Assembly (NCBI GenBank): GCA_017411305.1
Contig: JAFQQI010000107.1
Span: 372,001 to 436,000, forward strand
DNA length: 64,000 bases
Direction of reading: 5' to 3'
Source of the DNA: Lachnospiraceae bacterium
GTDB lineage: Bacteria; Bacillota; Clostridia; Lachnospirales; Lachnospiraceae
In this document: positions 1 through 7,368 of the stretch, piece after piece
Layout: the number at the start of each line of letters is the position of its first letter
Numbering within the stretch: position 1 is the first letter of the stretch
Translations under genes and position numbers: made by a program
Notes under the pieces: model-generated
What the model was told of the DNA's origin: nothing
The model's database searches: none
Seen by the model: the letters and a program-made list of their open reading frames with translations, nothing else

Positions 1-11
1 TGAAAGTTCAT
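1..11 (-). CDS. trmD: tRNA (guanine-N1)-methyltransferase TrmD, first codons only
   Basis: An ATG at 11-9 on the minus strand reads Met-Asn-Phe and then leaves the window. TrmD proteins commonly begin MNF, and trmD normally follows rimM. A ribosome binding site (GGAAAGGCAGGA) lies just upstream, at about 18-29. TrmD methylates G37 of tRNAs that read CNN codons. Only three codons are visible, so the call rests on the start sequence and gene order. Confidence 0.6.
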
Positions 12-59
12 CGTAATCCTGCCTTTCCGACTTCTAAATTATGTCTAATAGTTTACTTT

Positions 60-587
60 CTATTCAAGAAGTCCGTCCAGTAAATGTACTGTCATTTTAT
101 TTTCCTCAGGCTTCACTTCAAGAATGCACTGTTTTATAGCCGGAATCAACACTTCCGTCTGTCCGTTTCCCGCAAAGCCTTCGGAAAGCTCTACCACATA
201 TACATCATTGGCACCGGTAGGCATTACCTCTTTTAAGACACCAACTTTACATCCGTCTTCTTCAAACACTTCAATGCCAATTAAATCTGCAATAAAGTAT
301 TCGTCTTTATATAATTTCACGGCATCCTTACGTGCAACATACAAATCCTTTTGTCTGTACTTTTGTACATCATCCACGTTATCAATACCCTTAAATTTCA
401 GAATCACCATATTCTTAAAAAACTTCACACCTGCAATTTCAAATGACAACATTTCCTTGCCGGTATCAATCATTACATTTTTTAATTTTTTAAAACGATT
501 TACATCATCCGTTGTAGGATATACCTTTACTTCTCCACGCACACCGTGAGTAGAAGTAATCACGCCTACTTTCAATATATCTTCCAT
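60..587 (-). CDS. rimM: 16S rRNA processing protein RimM
   Basis: RimM helps mature the head of the 30S subunit by binding ribosomal protein S19 and 16S rRNA. The 175-residue product has the family length. It begins DILKVGVITSTHGVRGEVKV, the typical RimM N-terminal barrel, and continues into a PRC-barrel half (EYFIADLIGIEVFEEDG near residues 96-112, then GANDVYVVE and LIPAIK). The start has a good AGGAGAG site 7 bases upstream. It sits between khpA and trmD, the standard Firmicute order. A terminator-like hairpin separates it from khpA, so its level may be set by read-through. Confidence 0.95.
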   Translation of the reverse strand: MEDILKVGVITSTHGVRGEVKVYPTTDDVNRFKKLKNVMIDTGKEMLSFEIAGVKFFKNMVILKFKGIDNVDDVQKYRQKDLYVARKDAVKLYKDEYFIADLIGIEVFEEDGCKVGVLKEVMPTGANDVYVVELSEGFAGNGQTEVLIPAIKQCILEVKPEENKMTVHLLDGLLE

Positions 588-644
588 TCTTCTCTCCTCG
601 TAATAAGAGTCTTCAAACTCTACGCCCCGGCAAAATCCTATACA

Positions 645-676
645 GAAAAAGACAGGGACGCATTCACGTCCCTGTC
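645..676 (-). terminator. Intrinsic terminator after khpA
   Basis: A perfect 10-bp stem (GACAGGGACG/CGTCCCTGTC, 651-660 and 667-676) with a 6-base loop is followed on the minus strand by TTTTTC. It begins 4 bases after the khpA stop codon and lies within the rpsP-khpA-rimM-trmD series, so it probably attenuates rather than ends the operon. Confidence 0.85.
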
Positions 677-679
677 TTA

Positions 680-907
680 TTAGACGATTTCTACGTCTAC
701 CTTCTTGTTTTCTCTGGTAGAAGCAGCTTTTACTACGGAACGGATTGCTTTCGCAATTCTTCCCTGCTTACCGATTACTTTGCCCATATCGGACGGAGCA
801 ACATGAAGCTCAAGTGTAATGTGCTTCCCCTCTTCCTTCTGGGTTACTACAACCTCATCAGGATTCTCAACAAGTGCTTTCGCAATGACTTCAACTAATT
901 CCTTCAT
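680..907 (-). CDS. khpA: KH-domain RNA-binding protein KhpA
   Basis: This 75-residue protein carries a single type II KH domain with the GxxG loop (VIGKQGRIAKAIR, residues about 43-55). In Firmicutes KhpA pairs with KhpB (Jag/EloR), binds many RNAs and influences cell elongation and division. Length and position between rpsP and rimM match the family. An AGGAGGTG ribosome binding site precedes the ATG. It was called YlqC or UPF0109 in older annotation. Confidence 0.93.
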   Translation of the reverse strand: MKELVEVIAKALVENPDEVVVTQKEEGKHITLELHVAPSDMGKVIGKQGRIAKAIRSVVKAASTRENKKVDVEIV

Positions 908-938
908 AGTACACCTCCAAAGAGCTTGTCAACAGTTC

Positions 939-1184
939 CTACTTTTCAATACCTGCCTGCTTGAAAATTCTGCTAACAATTTCTGTGGGCTGTGCGCCAT
1001 TTGCTAACCACTTTTTAGCCAGCTCTTCATCTACCTTGAATGTACTGGGTTCTGTGTTAGGATCATAAGTTCCGATTTCATCGATGCACTTTCCGTCTCT
1101 GGGAGATCTGGAATCTGCCACTACGATTCTATAGAAAGGAGCTTTCTTATGTCCCATTCTTCTTAATCTGATTTTTACTGCCAT
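939..1184 (-). CDS. rpsP: 30S ribosomal protein S16
   Basis: The sequence [20 protein letters not shown] with [14 protein letters not shown] is the S16 signature. S16 is a primary 30S binding protein needed for assembly. I place the start at the ATG at 1184 (81 residues), because GGAGGTG lies 6 bases upstream; an in-frame GTG at 1193 overlaps that site and is unlikely. The gene lies downstream of ffh and upstream of khpA. Confidence 0.96.
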   Translation of the reverse strand: MAVKIRLRRMGHKKAPFYRIVVADSRSPRDGKCIDEIGTYDPNTEPSTFKVDEELAKKWLANGAQPTEIVSRIFKQAGIEK

Positions 1185-1245
1185 TGTTTTCACCTCCGAA
1201 AAAAATTAAAAATAGTAATTTATTTGAATTGATATTCAAAACAAG

Positions 1246-2622
1246 TTAAAAAGGAAATTTCATGCCGCCGAAACCTCCAAGGCCGCCAAAAACGCCTCTT
1301 CCACGCTTTCCACCCATCATACCGGACATTTGTTTCATCATCTTTTGGGATTGTTCAAATTGCTTTATAAAACGGTTTACTACCGCAATATCAACACCGG
1401 CGCCTTTTGCAATTCTATGCTTGCGGCTGGGGTTTAATAATTTGGGATTCTTACGTTCCGCAGGAGTCATGGATAATACAATAGCCTCTGTTCTTGCCAG
1501 TTGCTTTTCATCTACCATGGATTCCATGTCCTTCATTTGCTTCCCCATCCCCGGCATCATTCCGAGAATACTGGTCAGACCTCCCATATTACGCATCTGT
1601 TTCATGCTTTCCAGATAATCTTCGAAATCAAACTTACCCTTTTTCATTCGGGAAGCCATTTCTTTTTCTTTATCTTCATCAATGGATATGTTTTCCTGTG
1701 CCTTCTCAATCAGGGAAAGCACATCTCCCATTCCAAGGATTCTGCTTGCCATTCTGTCGGGATAAAACTGTTCTAAATCAGATAGCTTTTCTCCCATACC
1801 AACATATAAAATCGGTTTTCCGGTCACAGCTTTTACGGAAAGTGCTGCACCACCTCTGGTATCACCATCCATTTTGGAAAGTACAACGCCGTCAACGCCA
1901 ATTTTTTCATCAAATTCCTTGGCAACAGTAACTGCGTCCTGTCCGGTCATGGCATCCACAACCAAAAGACTCTGGTGTACATCCACATTAGCTTTAATGC
2001 TTTGAAGCTCAGCCATCATATCTTCATCAATATGGAGACGTCCGGCAGTATCCAAAATCACTACATTGTGTCCGTTCTTCTTGGCATGCTCAATGGCTGC
2101 TTTTGCAATATCTACAGGTTTCTGATTTTCTCCCATGGAGAACACATCCACCTTTTGTTTTTCACCGTTAATTTGTAATTGTTTAATTGCAGCAGGTCTA
2201 TATACATCACAGGCTACCAAAAGCGGTGTTTTTCCTTTTAATTTCAGCTTTCCTGCAATTTTAGCGGTAGTGGTTGTTTTACCGGCACCCTGAAGACCGC
2301 ACATCATTATGACAGTAATCGCTTTTCCCGGCTGCATTTGTATTTCTGTAGTTTCGGAACCCATAAGGGCAATCATTTCTTCATTTACGATTTTGATTAC
2401 CATCTGACCGGGATTCAGCCCGTTCATCACATCAGAACCGATAGCTCTTTCTTCCACAGATTTTACAAACTGCTTAACAACTTTAAAGTTAACATCCGCC
2501 TCTAAAAGTGCAAGCTTTACTTCTTTTAGTGCTACTTTGACATCTTCCTCAGTAAGACGACCTTTACCTCTTAAGTTTTTAAATACATTCTGAAGTTTGT
2601 CCGTTAAACTTTCAAATGCCAT
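1246..2622 (-). CDS. ffh: Signal recognition particle protein Ffh
   Basis: Ffh is the SRP54 GTPase that binds signal sequences and SRP RNA and docks with FtsY. The order is an N domain (1 to about 90), a G domain with GLQGAGKTTTTAK, DVYRPAAIKQL, DTAGR and SKMDGDTRGG, and a methionine-rich M domain (about 300 on). The tail is rich in Gly, Met and Phe. At 458 residues it is full length. It starts 4 bases after the ylxM stop, so the two are translationally linked. The SD GAGGAGC lies inside ylxM. Confidence 0.97.
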   Translation of the reverse strand: MAFESLTDKLQNVFKNLRGKGRLTEEDVKVALKEVKLALLEADVNFKVVKQFVKSVEERAIGSDVMNGLNPGQMVIKIVNEEMIALMGSETTEIQMQPGKAITVIMMCGLQGAGKTTTTAKIAGKLKLKGKTPLLVACDVYRPAAIKQLQINGEKQKVDVFSMGENQKPVDIAKAAIEHAKKNGHNVVILDTAGRLHIDEDMMAELQSIKANVDVHQSLLVVDAMTGQDAVTVAKEFDEKIGVDGVVLSKMDGDTRGGAALSVKAVTGKPILYVGMGEKLSDLEQFYPDRMASRILGMGDVLSLIEKAQENISIDEDKEKEMASRMKKGKFDFEDYLESMKQMRNMGGLTSILGMMPGMGKQMKDMESMVDEKQLARTEAIVLSMTPAERKNPKLLNPSRKHRIAKGAGVDIAVVNRFIKQFEQSQKMMKQMSGMMGGKRGRGVFGGLGGFGGMKFPF

Positions 2623-2626
2623 CTAT

Positions 2627-2968
2627 TTAAAGCTCCTCTAAAATCTGACCGGCTATTTCCTTCATACATTTCCCTAAATCTTCACGGGAAAGACTATCAT
2701 TCTCAGTCAGTTTACCTATTTCTTCTACTTTTTGCTTTATTGTCATGAACTTCTGCACTAAATGCAGCTTATTCTCATAATCCTGAAGTGAATTGTCGCA
2801 TCGTCTGATTAAATCGTGTACGCCTTGTCTGCTGATATTATATTCCTTTGCAATTTCTCCAAGGGACAAATCTCCAAAAACGGCATCTTCATATATACTT
2901 TTTTGATGGTCTGTCAGCAGTTCGCCGTAAAAATCATATAAAAGACCCTGCTCAACGAATTTCTCCAT
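2627..2968 (-). CDS. ylxM: Helix-turn-helix protein YlxM (SRP-associated)
   Basis: This 113-residue protein belongs to the YlxM/UPF0122 family ([20 protein letters not shown], then an [20 protein letters not shown]). YlxM is encoded with ffh in most Firmicutes and has been reported to modulate SRP activity. I choose the ATG at 2968 because AAAGGTGA lies 5 bases before it; the longer frame starting at 3013 begins upstream of the predicted transcription start and inside the preceding terminator. It is the first gene of the ylxM-ffh-rpsP-khpA unit. Confidence 0.9.
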   Translation of the reverse strand: MEKFVEQGLLYDFYGELLTDHQKSIYEDAVFGDLSLGEIAKEYNISRQGVHDLIRRCDNSLQDYENKLHLVQKFMTIKQKVEEIGKLTENDSLSREDLGKCMKEIAGQILEEL

Positions 2969-2984
2969 TCCAATCACCTTTGCT

Positions 2985-3013
2985 AGAATACACCATAAAA
3001 AGAAAAGTGTCAA
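2985..3013 (-). promoter_or_regulatory. SigA-type promoter of the ylxM-ffh operon
   Basis: TTGACA (3008-3013) and TATTCT (2985-2990) are separated by exactly 17 bases on the minus strand. The -35 hexamer lies in the 3' arm of the terminator stem of the upstream GH25 gene. The predicted start near 2979 would leave a leader of only about 10 bases with the SD at its very end. Confidence 0.6.
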
Positions 3014-3036
3014 GTATTTTTTCTTGACACTTTTCT
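3001..3036 (-). terminator. Intrinsic terminator of the GH25 gene
   Basis: Perfect 14-bp arms (AGAAAAGTGTCAAG, 3001-3014, and its complement at 3023-3036) with an 8-base loop. On the minus strand the stem ends in TTTTCT and runs into TTTTATGG. It lies 7 bases beyond the GH25 stop codon. Confidence 0.85.
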
Positions 3037-3042
3037 GAATTT

Positions 3043-4125
3043 TTATTGTTCACCAAAATTTTTCATGCAAACATTTAAATCAACATCTCCCTTAATTCCG
3101 TCAACAACACCTTTCGATGTATATTGCCATACACTAAACTCATAAGGGAAATAAACCTCTTCATCATAATAGGCAAACCATTTCTCATATTTTTCAAGCT
3201 TTGTCATATCGAGCATTATCATAAAGCTTTTCAGGTTACCGTATATCATCGGTGTATATCCGGCTGCTTCAATTGTTTCACAAAAGGCAATACAGTTCTC
3301 CGTGTACTCTTCCTGTGTAAGTTCATTTGTTCTTGCGTTTTCCGAAGTTACTTCCTCAATGTCATATACAATCGGATAATTCACATCATAGCTTTCAATC
3401 AACTCAAGTACAAATTCAGCTTCTTCCACTGCCTCTTTAGGGGTGACTGCCTGACTGAAAAAATAAACACCCACTTCAATATCATTAGAAAGGGCACCTT
3501 CGATATTATCTTCAAAATAAACGTCTTCCTGTATTTTCCCTTCTGTGGTTCCTCTTACACCGGCTCTGATAAACGCATATTCTACACCGTCTGCAGCTAC
3601 ATCCTTCCAGTCTATGGTTTCCTGATACCGGGACACATCAATGCCCTTTTTTGAAAGAATTTCATTGGTATCATCCACATATACAATTTGGTTGTTTTCC
3701 ATAACTTTAAAGTTATCATATACATAATCATGTTGTTTTAAAGTATCTGTAATCGGAAAGAAATTGTACTTTCCATCAGAATATACAACAACATCTTCCG
3801 TAAACAAATCACGTAAAACTTCAGCAGTAGATTCTCCGTTTTGCATTCGGGTACGTAATGTTTGCAGTACCTGTGCCTGTCCCTCTTCATCCGCATTATT
3901 AACAGCTTCTGTTATATATGATTCTAAATCTGCCTGTGTATAAATACATTCTTCTTTCATTGCTTTATATTCATTAAATTCCGCCATTGCCTGGGCACTT
4001 TCGTTCTGTAACATATAGTTTTGAAGTAAAAGTACAATGCAACCTGTTAAAGCAATTAACGCAATCACGCAAAAAACGATATTAGTTATAAGACTTGTAC
4101 TTTGTTTTCTTTTTCTTCTTGTCAT
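3043..4125 (-). CDS. Membrane-anchored GH25 muramidase
   Basis: The C-terminal half is a GH25 (Chalaropsis-type lysozyme) domain: [17 protein letters not shown] (about 160-176), [38 protein letters not shown] (the acidic pair used for catalysis) and a closing [22 protein letters not shown]25 enzymes cut the MurNAc-GlcNAc bond of peptidoglycan. A single membrane segment at about 14-36 and a basic N-terminus point to an inner-membrane anchor with the catalytic part outside. Residues about 40-155 form a segment I do not recognise. The gene is monocistronic, with its own promoter and terminator, so a role in the host's own wall remodelling is likelier than phage lysis. Confidence 0.85.
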   Translation of the reverse strand: MTRRKRKQSTSLITNIVFCVIALIALTGCIVLLLQNYMLQNESAQAMAEFNEYKAMKEECIYTQADLESYITEAVNNADEEGQAQVLQTLRTRMQNGESTAEVLRDLFTEDVVVYSDGKYNFFPITDTLKQHDYVYDNFKVMENNQIVYVDDTNEILSKKGIDVSRYQETIDWKDVAADGVEYAFIRAGVRGTTEGKIQEDVYFEDNIEGALSNDIEVGVYFFSQAVTPKEAVEEAEFVLELIESYDVNYPIVYDIEEVTSENARTNELTQEEYTENCIAFCETIEAAGYTPMIYGNLKSFMIMLDMTKLEKYEKWFAYYDEEVYFPYEFSVWQYTSKGVVDGIKGDVDLNVCMKNFGEQ

Positions 4126-4173
4126 TCTGTATTTTATCCGGTATTAACCGTCCTTTCTCTTTTCATTACATCT

Positions 4174-4202
4174 ATTATATAATCAAACCTTTATTTTCAC
4201 AA
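4174..4202 (-). promoter_or_regulatory. Promoter of the GH25 gene
   Basis: TTGTGA (4197-4202) and TATAAT (4174-4179) are spaced by 17 bases on the minus strand, about 50 bases before the start codon. The -10 matches consensus; the -35 matches four of six bases. Confidence 0.55.
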
Positions 4203-4225
4203 GATGTACATTATGCCAAATCAGA

Positions 4226-5113
4226 TTAAAGAATCTCTCCAAAATAGCTTTTATAGCCTTCCCCAAAAATTTCAGTTGCACTGGTAATAATCATAAAGGC
4301 AGAAGCATCTTCCTGTTTTACTACCTCCTCCACCTTATGTGCCGATTGCTTTCTGACAACACACATAATAATCTTTTTTTCTTTATTTTCATATGCTCCG
4401 CTTCCTTTCAGGAGTGTGATTCCCAATTCAATTTCTTTCAACATTCTTTCCGTTATTTCTTCGGATTTATCACTGATAACATAAATCAGTTTTGCTTCAT
4501 CACGACCATACAGTACGATATCTAACACATAAGATGTTGTTAATACAGCAATTACACTGTATAACACAGAATTTATATTACCAAACACAACACCGCTTAA
4601 GCAAACTATAAGCGCATCTATAATAAGCATTAATGTACCTGTTTTTAAGTGCGGTATTTTTTGGCGAAGGCATTTCACAATAATATCAATGCCTCCTGTT
4701 GTGGCACTATTTCTAAATACCAATCCAATTCCTACCGCAATCAGTGCACCTCCGAATACAGCTCCCAAAATAGGTTCTGTCGTTGCCGCACCCAGTATTG
4801 CCATACTGTTGATTCCAACAGTGGCCACAAAAATCGCATACAACGTAGAAAGTGCAAATTTCCAGCCGAATTTCCATACCCCTAAAACAATCACAGGAAT
4901 ATTCAGCAAAAAATAAATCGTCCCTGTTTCTAACGGCAAAATTTTGCTTAATATTACAGCCAGACCGGTAAAACCTCCCGGAGCCATGTGATTAGGATCT
5001 ATAAACAAGCTGATTCCCGCACCGTAAATGATGCAGGCCACTGTAATCGCCAGATACTTTTTAACCATATATAACCTGTTACTTTGAAGAAAACTTTTCA
5101 TATCATTATTCAT
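4226..5113 (-). CDS. YitT family membrane protein with C-terminal DUF2179
   Basis: The 295-residue protein has about five or six membrane segments (first near 20-40) and begins YLAITVACIIYGAGISLFIDPNHMAPGGFTGLA, the signature of the YitT/UPF0750 family. NSATTGGIDIIVK is also typical. A soluble C-terminal domain (about 215-290, DUF2179) follows. Function is not established for the family. An AAAGGA ribosome binding site touches the first ATG, so translation may instead start at the ATG at 5101. The gene follows the ilvA terminator. Confidence 0.85.
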   Translation of the reverse strand: MNNDMKSFLQSNRLYMVKKYLAITVACIIYGAGISLFIDPNHMAPGGFTGLAVILSKILPLETGTIYFLLNIPVIVLGVWKFGWKFALSTLYAIFVATVGINSMAILGAATTEPILGAVFGGALIAVGIGLVFRNSATTGGIDIIVKCLRQKIPHLKTGTLMLIIDALIVCLSGVVFGNINSVLYSVIAVLTTSYVLDIVLYGRDEAKLIYVISDKSEEITERMLKEIELGITLLKGSGAYENKEKKIIMCVVRKQSAHKVEEVVKQEDASAFMIITSATEIFGEGYKSYFGEIL

Positions 5114-5156
5114 TCCTTTTTCTCGCTTTCCTTCATCTTTCGCGGATTCTAAAATG

Positions 5157-5193
5157 AAAAAGTCCGCATACCTGTTATAGTATGTGGACTTTT
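5157..5193 (-). terminator. Intrinsic terminator of ilvA
   Basis: The arms AAAAGTCCGCATA and TATGTGGACTTTT (5158-5170 and 5181-5193) pair with one G-U and end in TTTTTC on the minus strand, 12 bases after the ilvA stop. Confidence 0.85.
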
Positions 5194-5204
5194 GTGTTTT
5201 CTAT

Positions 5205-6428
5205 TTAAATATTTGTTCTGACTACCTTTGGTTTATATTTATTTTCTTCCAGTGTATGAATAATCTGTTCTTTATGCTCGGTACCGAATGCTTCAAGTGT
5301 AATCCGAAGTTCAACGGCAGCGCTTCTGTTTATAGAAACAAACTGATTATGTTCCAATTTAATTACATTACCGTTTTGTTTTGCAATTAAATCTGCCACT
5401 CTTGAAAGTTCACCGGGCTTATCCGGCAACAAGACGGAAACGGTAAAGATTCTGTCTCTCAGAATCAATCCCTGCTGCACCACGGAAGACATGGTAATGA
5501 CATCCATGTTGCCTCCGCTCAAAATAGAAACTACTTTTTTCCCTTTTACATCAAGCTGCTTTAATGCTGCTACAGCAAGAAGACCGGAATTTTCTACTAT
5601 CATTTTATGATTCTCAACCATATCAAGGAAAGCTACCACCAGCTCGTGATCTTCTACTGTAATAATATTATCAAGATTTTTACTGACATAGGGGAAAATC
5701 TTGCTTCCGGGAGTTTTTACTGCGGTTCCGTCCGCAATGGTACTTACGCCGGGGAGTGTAACTACTTTTCCTTCTTTAATGGACACCTGCATACAGTTTG
5801 CTCCTGCCGGCTCCACACCGATTACTTTGATCTTCGGATTTAGCAATTTTGCCAAGGTAGATACACCGGTTGCCAATCCGCCGCCGCCGATTGGCACTAA
5901 GATATAGTCTACTAAAGGAAGCTCTTTAAAGATTTCCATGGCAATGGTACCTTGTCCTGTAGCCACTGCTAAATCATCAAAAGGATGGATAAAGGTATAT
6001 CCTTCTTTTTCTGCAAGCTCATAAGCGTGTTCACAGGCTTCATCATAAACATTGCCATACAAAACCACCTCAGCACCGTAGCTCTTAGTTCTGTTTACCT
6101 TTATCAGAGGCGTTGTGGTCGGCATAACAATGACAGCTTTAACACCGTAACATTTTGCCGCATACGCTACTCCTTGAGCATGATTACCTGCAGAAGCGGT
6201 AATCAATCCTTTTGACCTTTCTTCTTCTGTTAACGTACTTAACTTATAATAGGCACCTCTTAATTTATACGCACCGGTAAACTGCATATTTTCCGGTTTT
6301 AAATAAACCTTATTACCGGTCTGCATACTGTAAAAATCACTATATACAAGTTTTGTTTCCTGGGTAACCTTTTTTACCACTTCAGAAGCTTCTTCAAATT
6401 TTTCAAGTGTCAGCATTTTATCTTCCAT
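5205..6428 (-). CDS. ilvA: Threonine ammonia-lyase with ACT domain
   Basis: This PLP enzyme converts threonine to 2-oxobutanoate and ammonia. It shows the PLP lysine region (FTGAYKLRGAYYKL, about 46-59), SAGNHAQGVAYAA, and the phosphate-binding loop IGGGGLATG. The last 80 or so residues (TVSVLLPDKPGELSRVADLI) form an ACT domain. At 407 residues with a single ACT domain it resembles the shorter enzymes of Clostridia rather than the 514-residue E. coli IlvA, so a catabolic role is also possible. I start at the ATG at 6428, with AGAAAGG upstream; the extra 15 upstream residues overlap ftsY and have no ribosome binding site. Confidence 0.9.
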   Translation of the reverse strand: MEDKMLTLEKFEEASEVVKKVTQETKLVYSDFYSMQTGNKVYLKPENMQFTGAYKLRGAYYKLSTLTEEERSKGLITASAGNHAQGVAYAAKCYGVKAVIVMPTTTPLIKVNRTKSYGAEVVLYGNVYDEACEHAYELAEKEGYTFIHPFDDLAVATGQGTIAMEIFKELPLVDYILVPIGGGGLATGVSTLAKLLNPKIKVIGVEPAGANCMQVSIKEGKVVTLPGVSTIADGTAVKTPGSKIFPYVSKNLDNIITVEDHELVVAFLDMVENHKMIVENSGLLAVAALKQLDVKGKKVVSILSGGNMDVITMSSVVQQGLILRDRIFTVSVLLPDKPGELSRVADLIAKQNGNVIKLEHNQFVSINRSAAVELRITLEAFGTEHKEQIIHTLEENKYKPKVVRTNI

Positions 6429-6447
6429 GCAAATACCATACCTTTCT

Positions 6448-7368
6448 CTAATCTTCCGTATGAAACAATGCATTTACAAATTGTTCTGCATCAAATTTTT
6501 GTAAGTCTTCTATTGTTTCACCTACTCCGATATATTTTACGGGAATTTGAAGTTCTGATTGAATAGCAACTGCAATACCGCCTTTTGCCGTTCCGTCCAT
6601 TTTTGTTAAAATAATTCCTGTCAGGTCTGCAGTTTCTCCGAATTCTCTGGCTTGATTTAATGCATTCTGTCCCGTTGTACCATCAAGAACTACCAGATTT
6701 TCACGATGTGCATCAGGAAATTCCCTATCTATAATACGGTTGATTTTCTTTAATTCTTCCATCAGGTTCTTTTTGTTATGAAGACGACCCGCTGTATCGC
6801 ACAAAAGAACATCAGTGCCTCTGGCTTTTGCAGCATTTACGGCATCAAATACTACACTGGCCGGATCTGCTCCTTCAACACCGCCGATCATATCTACACC
6901 GGCACGGCGAGCCCATTCTAAAAGCTGTTCTCCTGCAGCTGCCCGATAGGTATCGGCTGCCGCAATCAGCACTTTTCTGCCTTGGTCTTTTAAAATTCCT
7001 GCAAGTTTTCCGACAGAGGTAGTTTTTCCCACACCGTTCACACCAATAACCAGTATTACGGATTGTTTATTTTCAAAATCATATGCTGTTTCGCCTACTG
7101 CCATCTGGTCTTTGATACTTTGAATCAGAAATTCTTTGCACTTTTCAGGCTCTTTAATATGATTTTCTTTTACTTGTACCCGTAATCGGTCTAAAATTTC
7201 TCCGGTAGCATTTACACCGATATCACCCATAATAAGAATTTCTTCCAGTTCTTCATAGAAGTCCTCGTCAATGGATGAAAAACCGCTAAAAACAGCATCA
7301 ATTCCGCTTACTATATTATTTCTGGTTTTACTTAAGCCTTCCTTCAGTCTGCTGAAAAAACCGCCCAT
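6448..7368 (-). CDS. ftsY: SRP receptor FtsY
   Basis: FtsY is the membrane-associated GTPase that receives SRP-ribosome complexes. The NG domain is complete: GVNGVGKTTSVGKLA (about 108-122), DTYRAAAGEQL, DTAGR, TKMDGTAKGG and the closing YIGVGETIEDLQKFD. There is no long acidic A domain (306 residues in all), as in many Firmicutes. Its start overlaps the smc stop by one base (TAATG), so the two are translationally coupled. The rnc-smc-ftsY order is conserved. Confidence 0.96.
   Translation of the reverse strand: MGGFFSRLKEGLSKTRNNIVSGIDAVFSGFSSIDEDFYEELEEILIMGDIGVNATGEILDRLRVQVKENHIKEPEKCKEFLIQSIKDQMAVGETAYDFENKQSVILVIGVNGVGKTTSVGKLAGILKDQGRKVLIAAADTYRAAAGEQLLEWARRAGVDMIGGVEGADPASVVFDAVNAAKARGTDVLLCDTAGRLHNKKNLMEELKKINRIIDREFPDAHRENLVVLDGTTGQNALNQAREFGETADLTGIILTKMDGTAKGGIAVAIQSELQIPVKYIGVGETIEDLQKFDAEQFVNALFHTED

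Noticed and set aside
124..549. Plus-strand open frame of 141 codons opposite rimM
   Set aside because: It is the antisense shadow of rimM with no ribosome binding site or family resemblance. The same reasoning applies to the other plus-strand frames opposite minus-strand genes in the window.
1222..1240. Possible hairpin TTTGAAT/ATTCAAA between ffh and rpsP
   Set aside because: Only 7 A/T-rich pairs; too weak to call a terminator between genes that are normally co-transcribed.
1494..1931. Plus-strand frame of 145 codons opposite ffh
   Set aside because: Compositionally odd (rich in His, Pro and Phe) and fully inside ffh, which has all SRP54 motifs.
3043..4125. Prophage lysin
   Set aside because: A GH25 domain alone suggested phage, but there is no holin, integrase or structural gene nearby, and the protein has its own promoter, terminator and membrane anchor.
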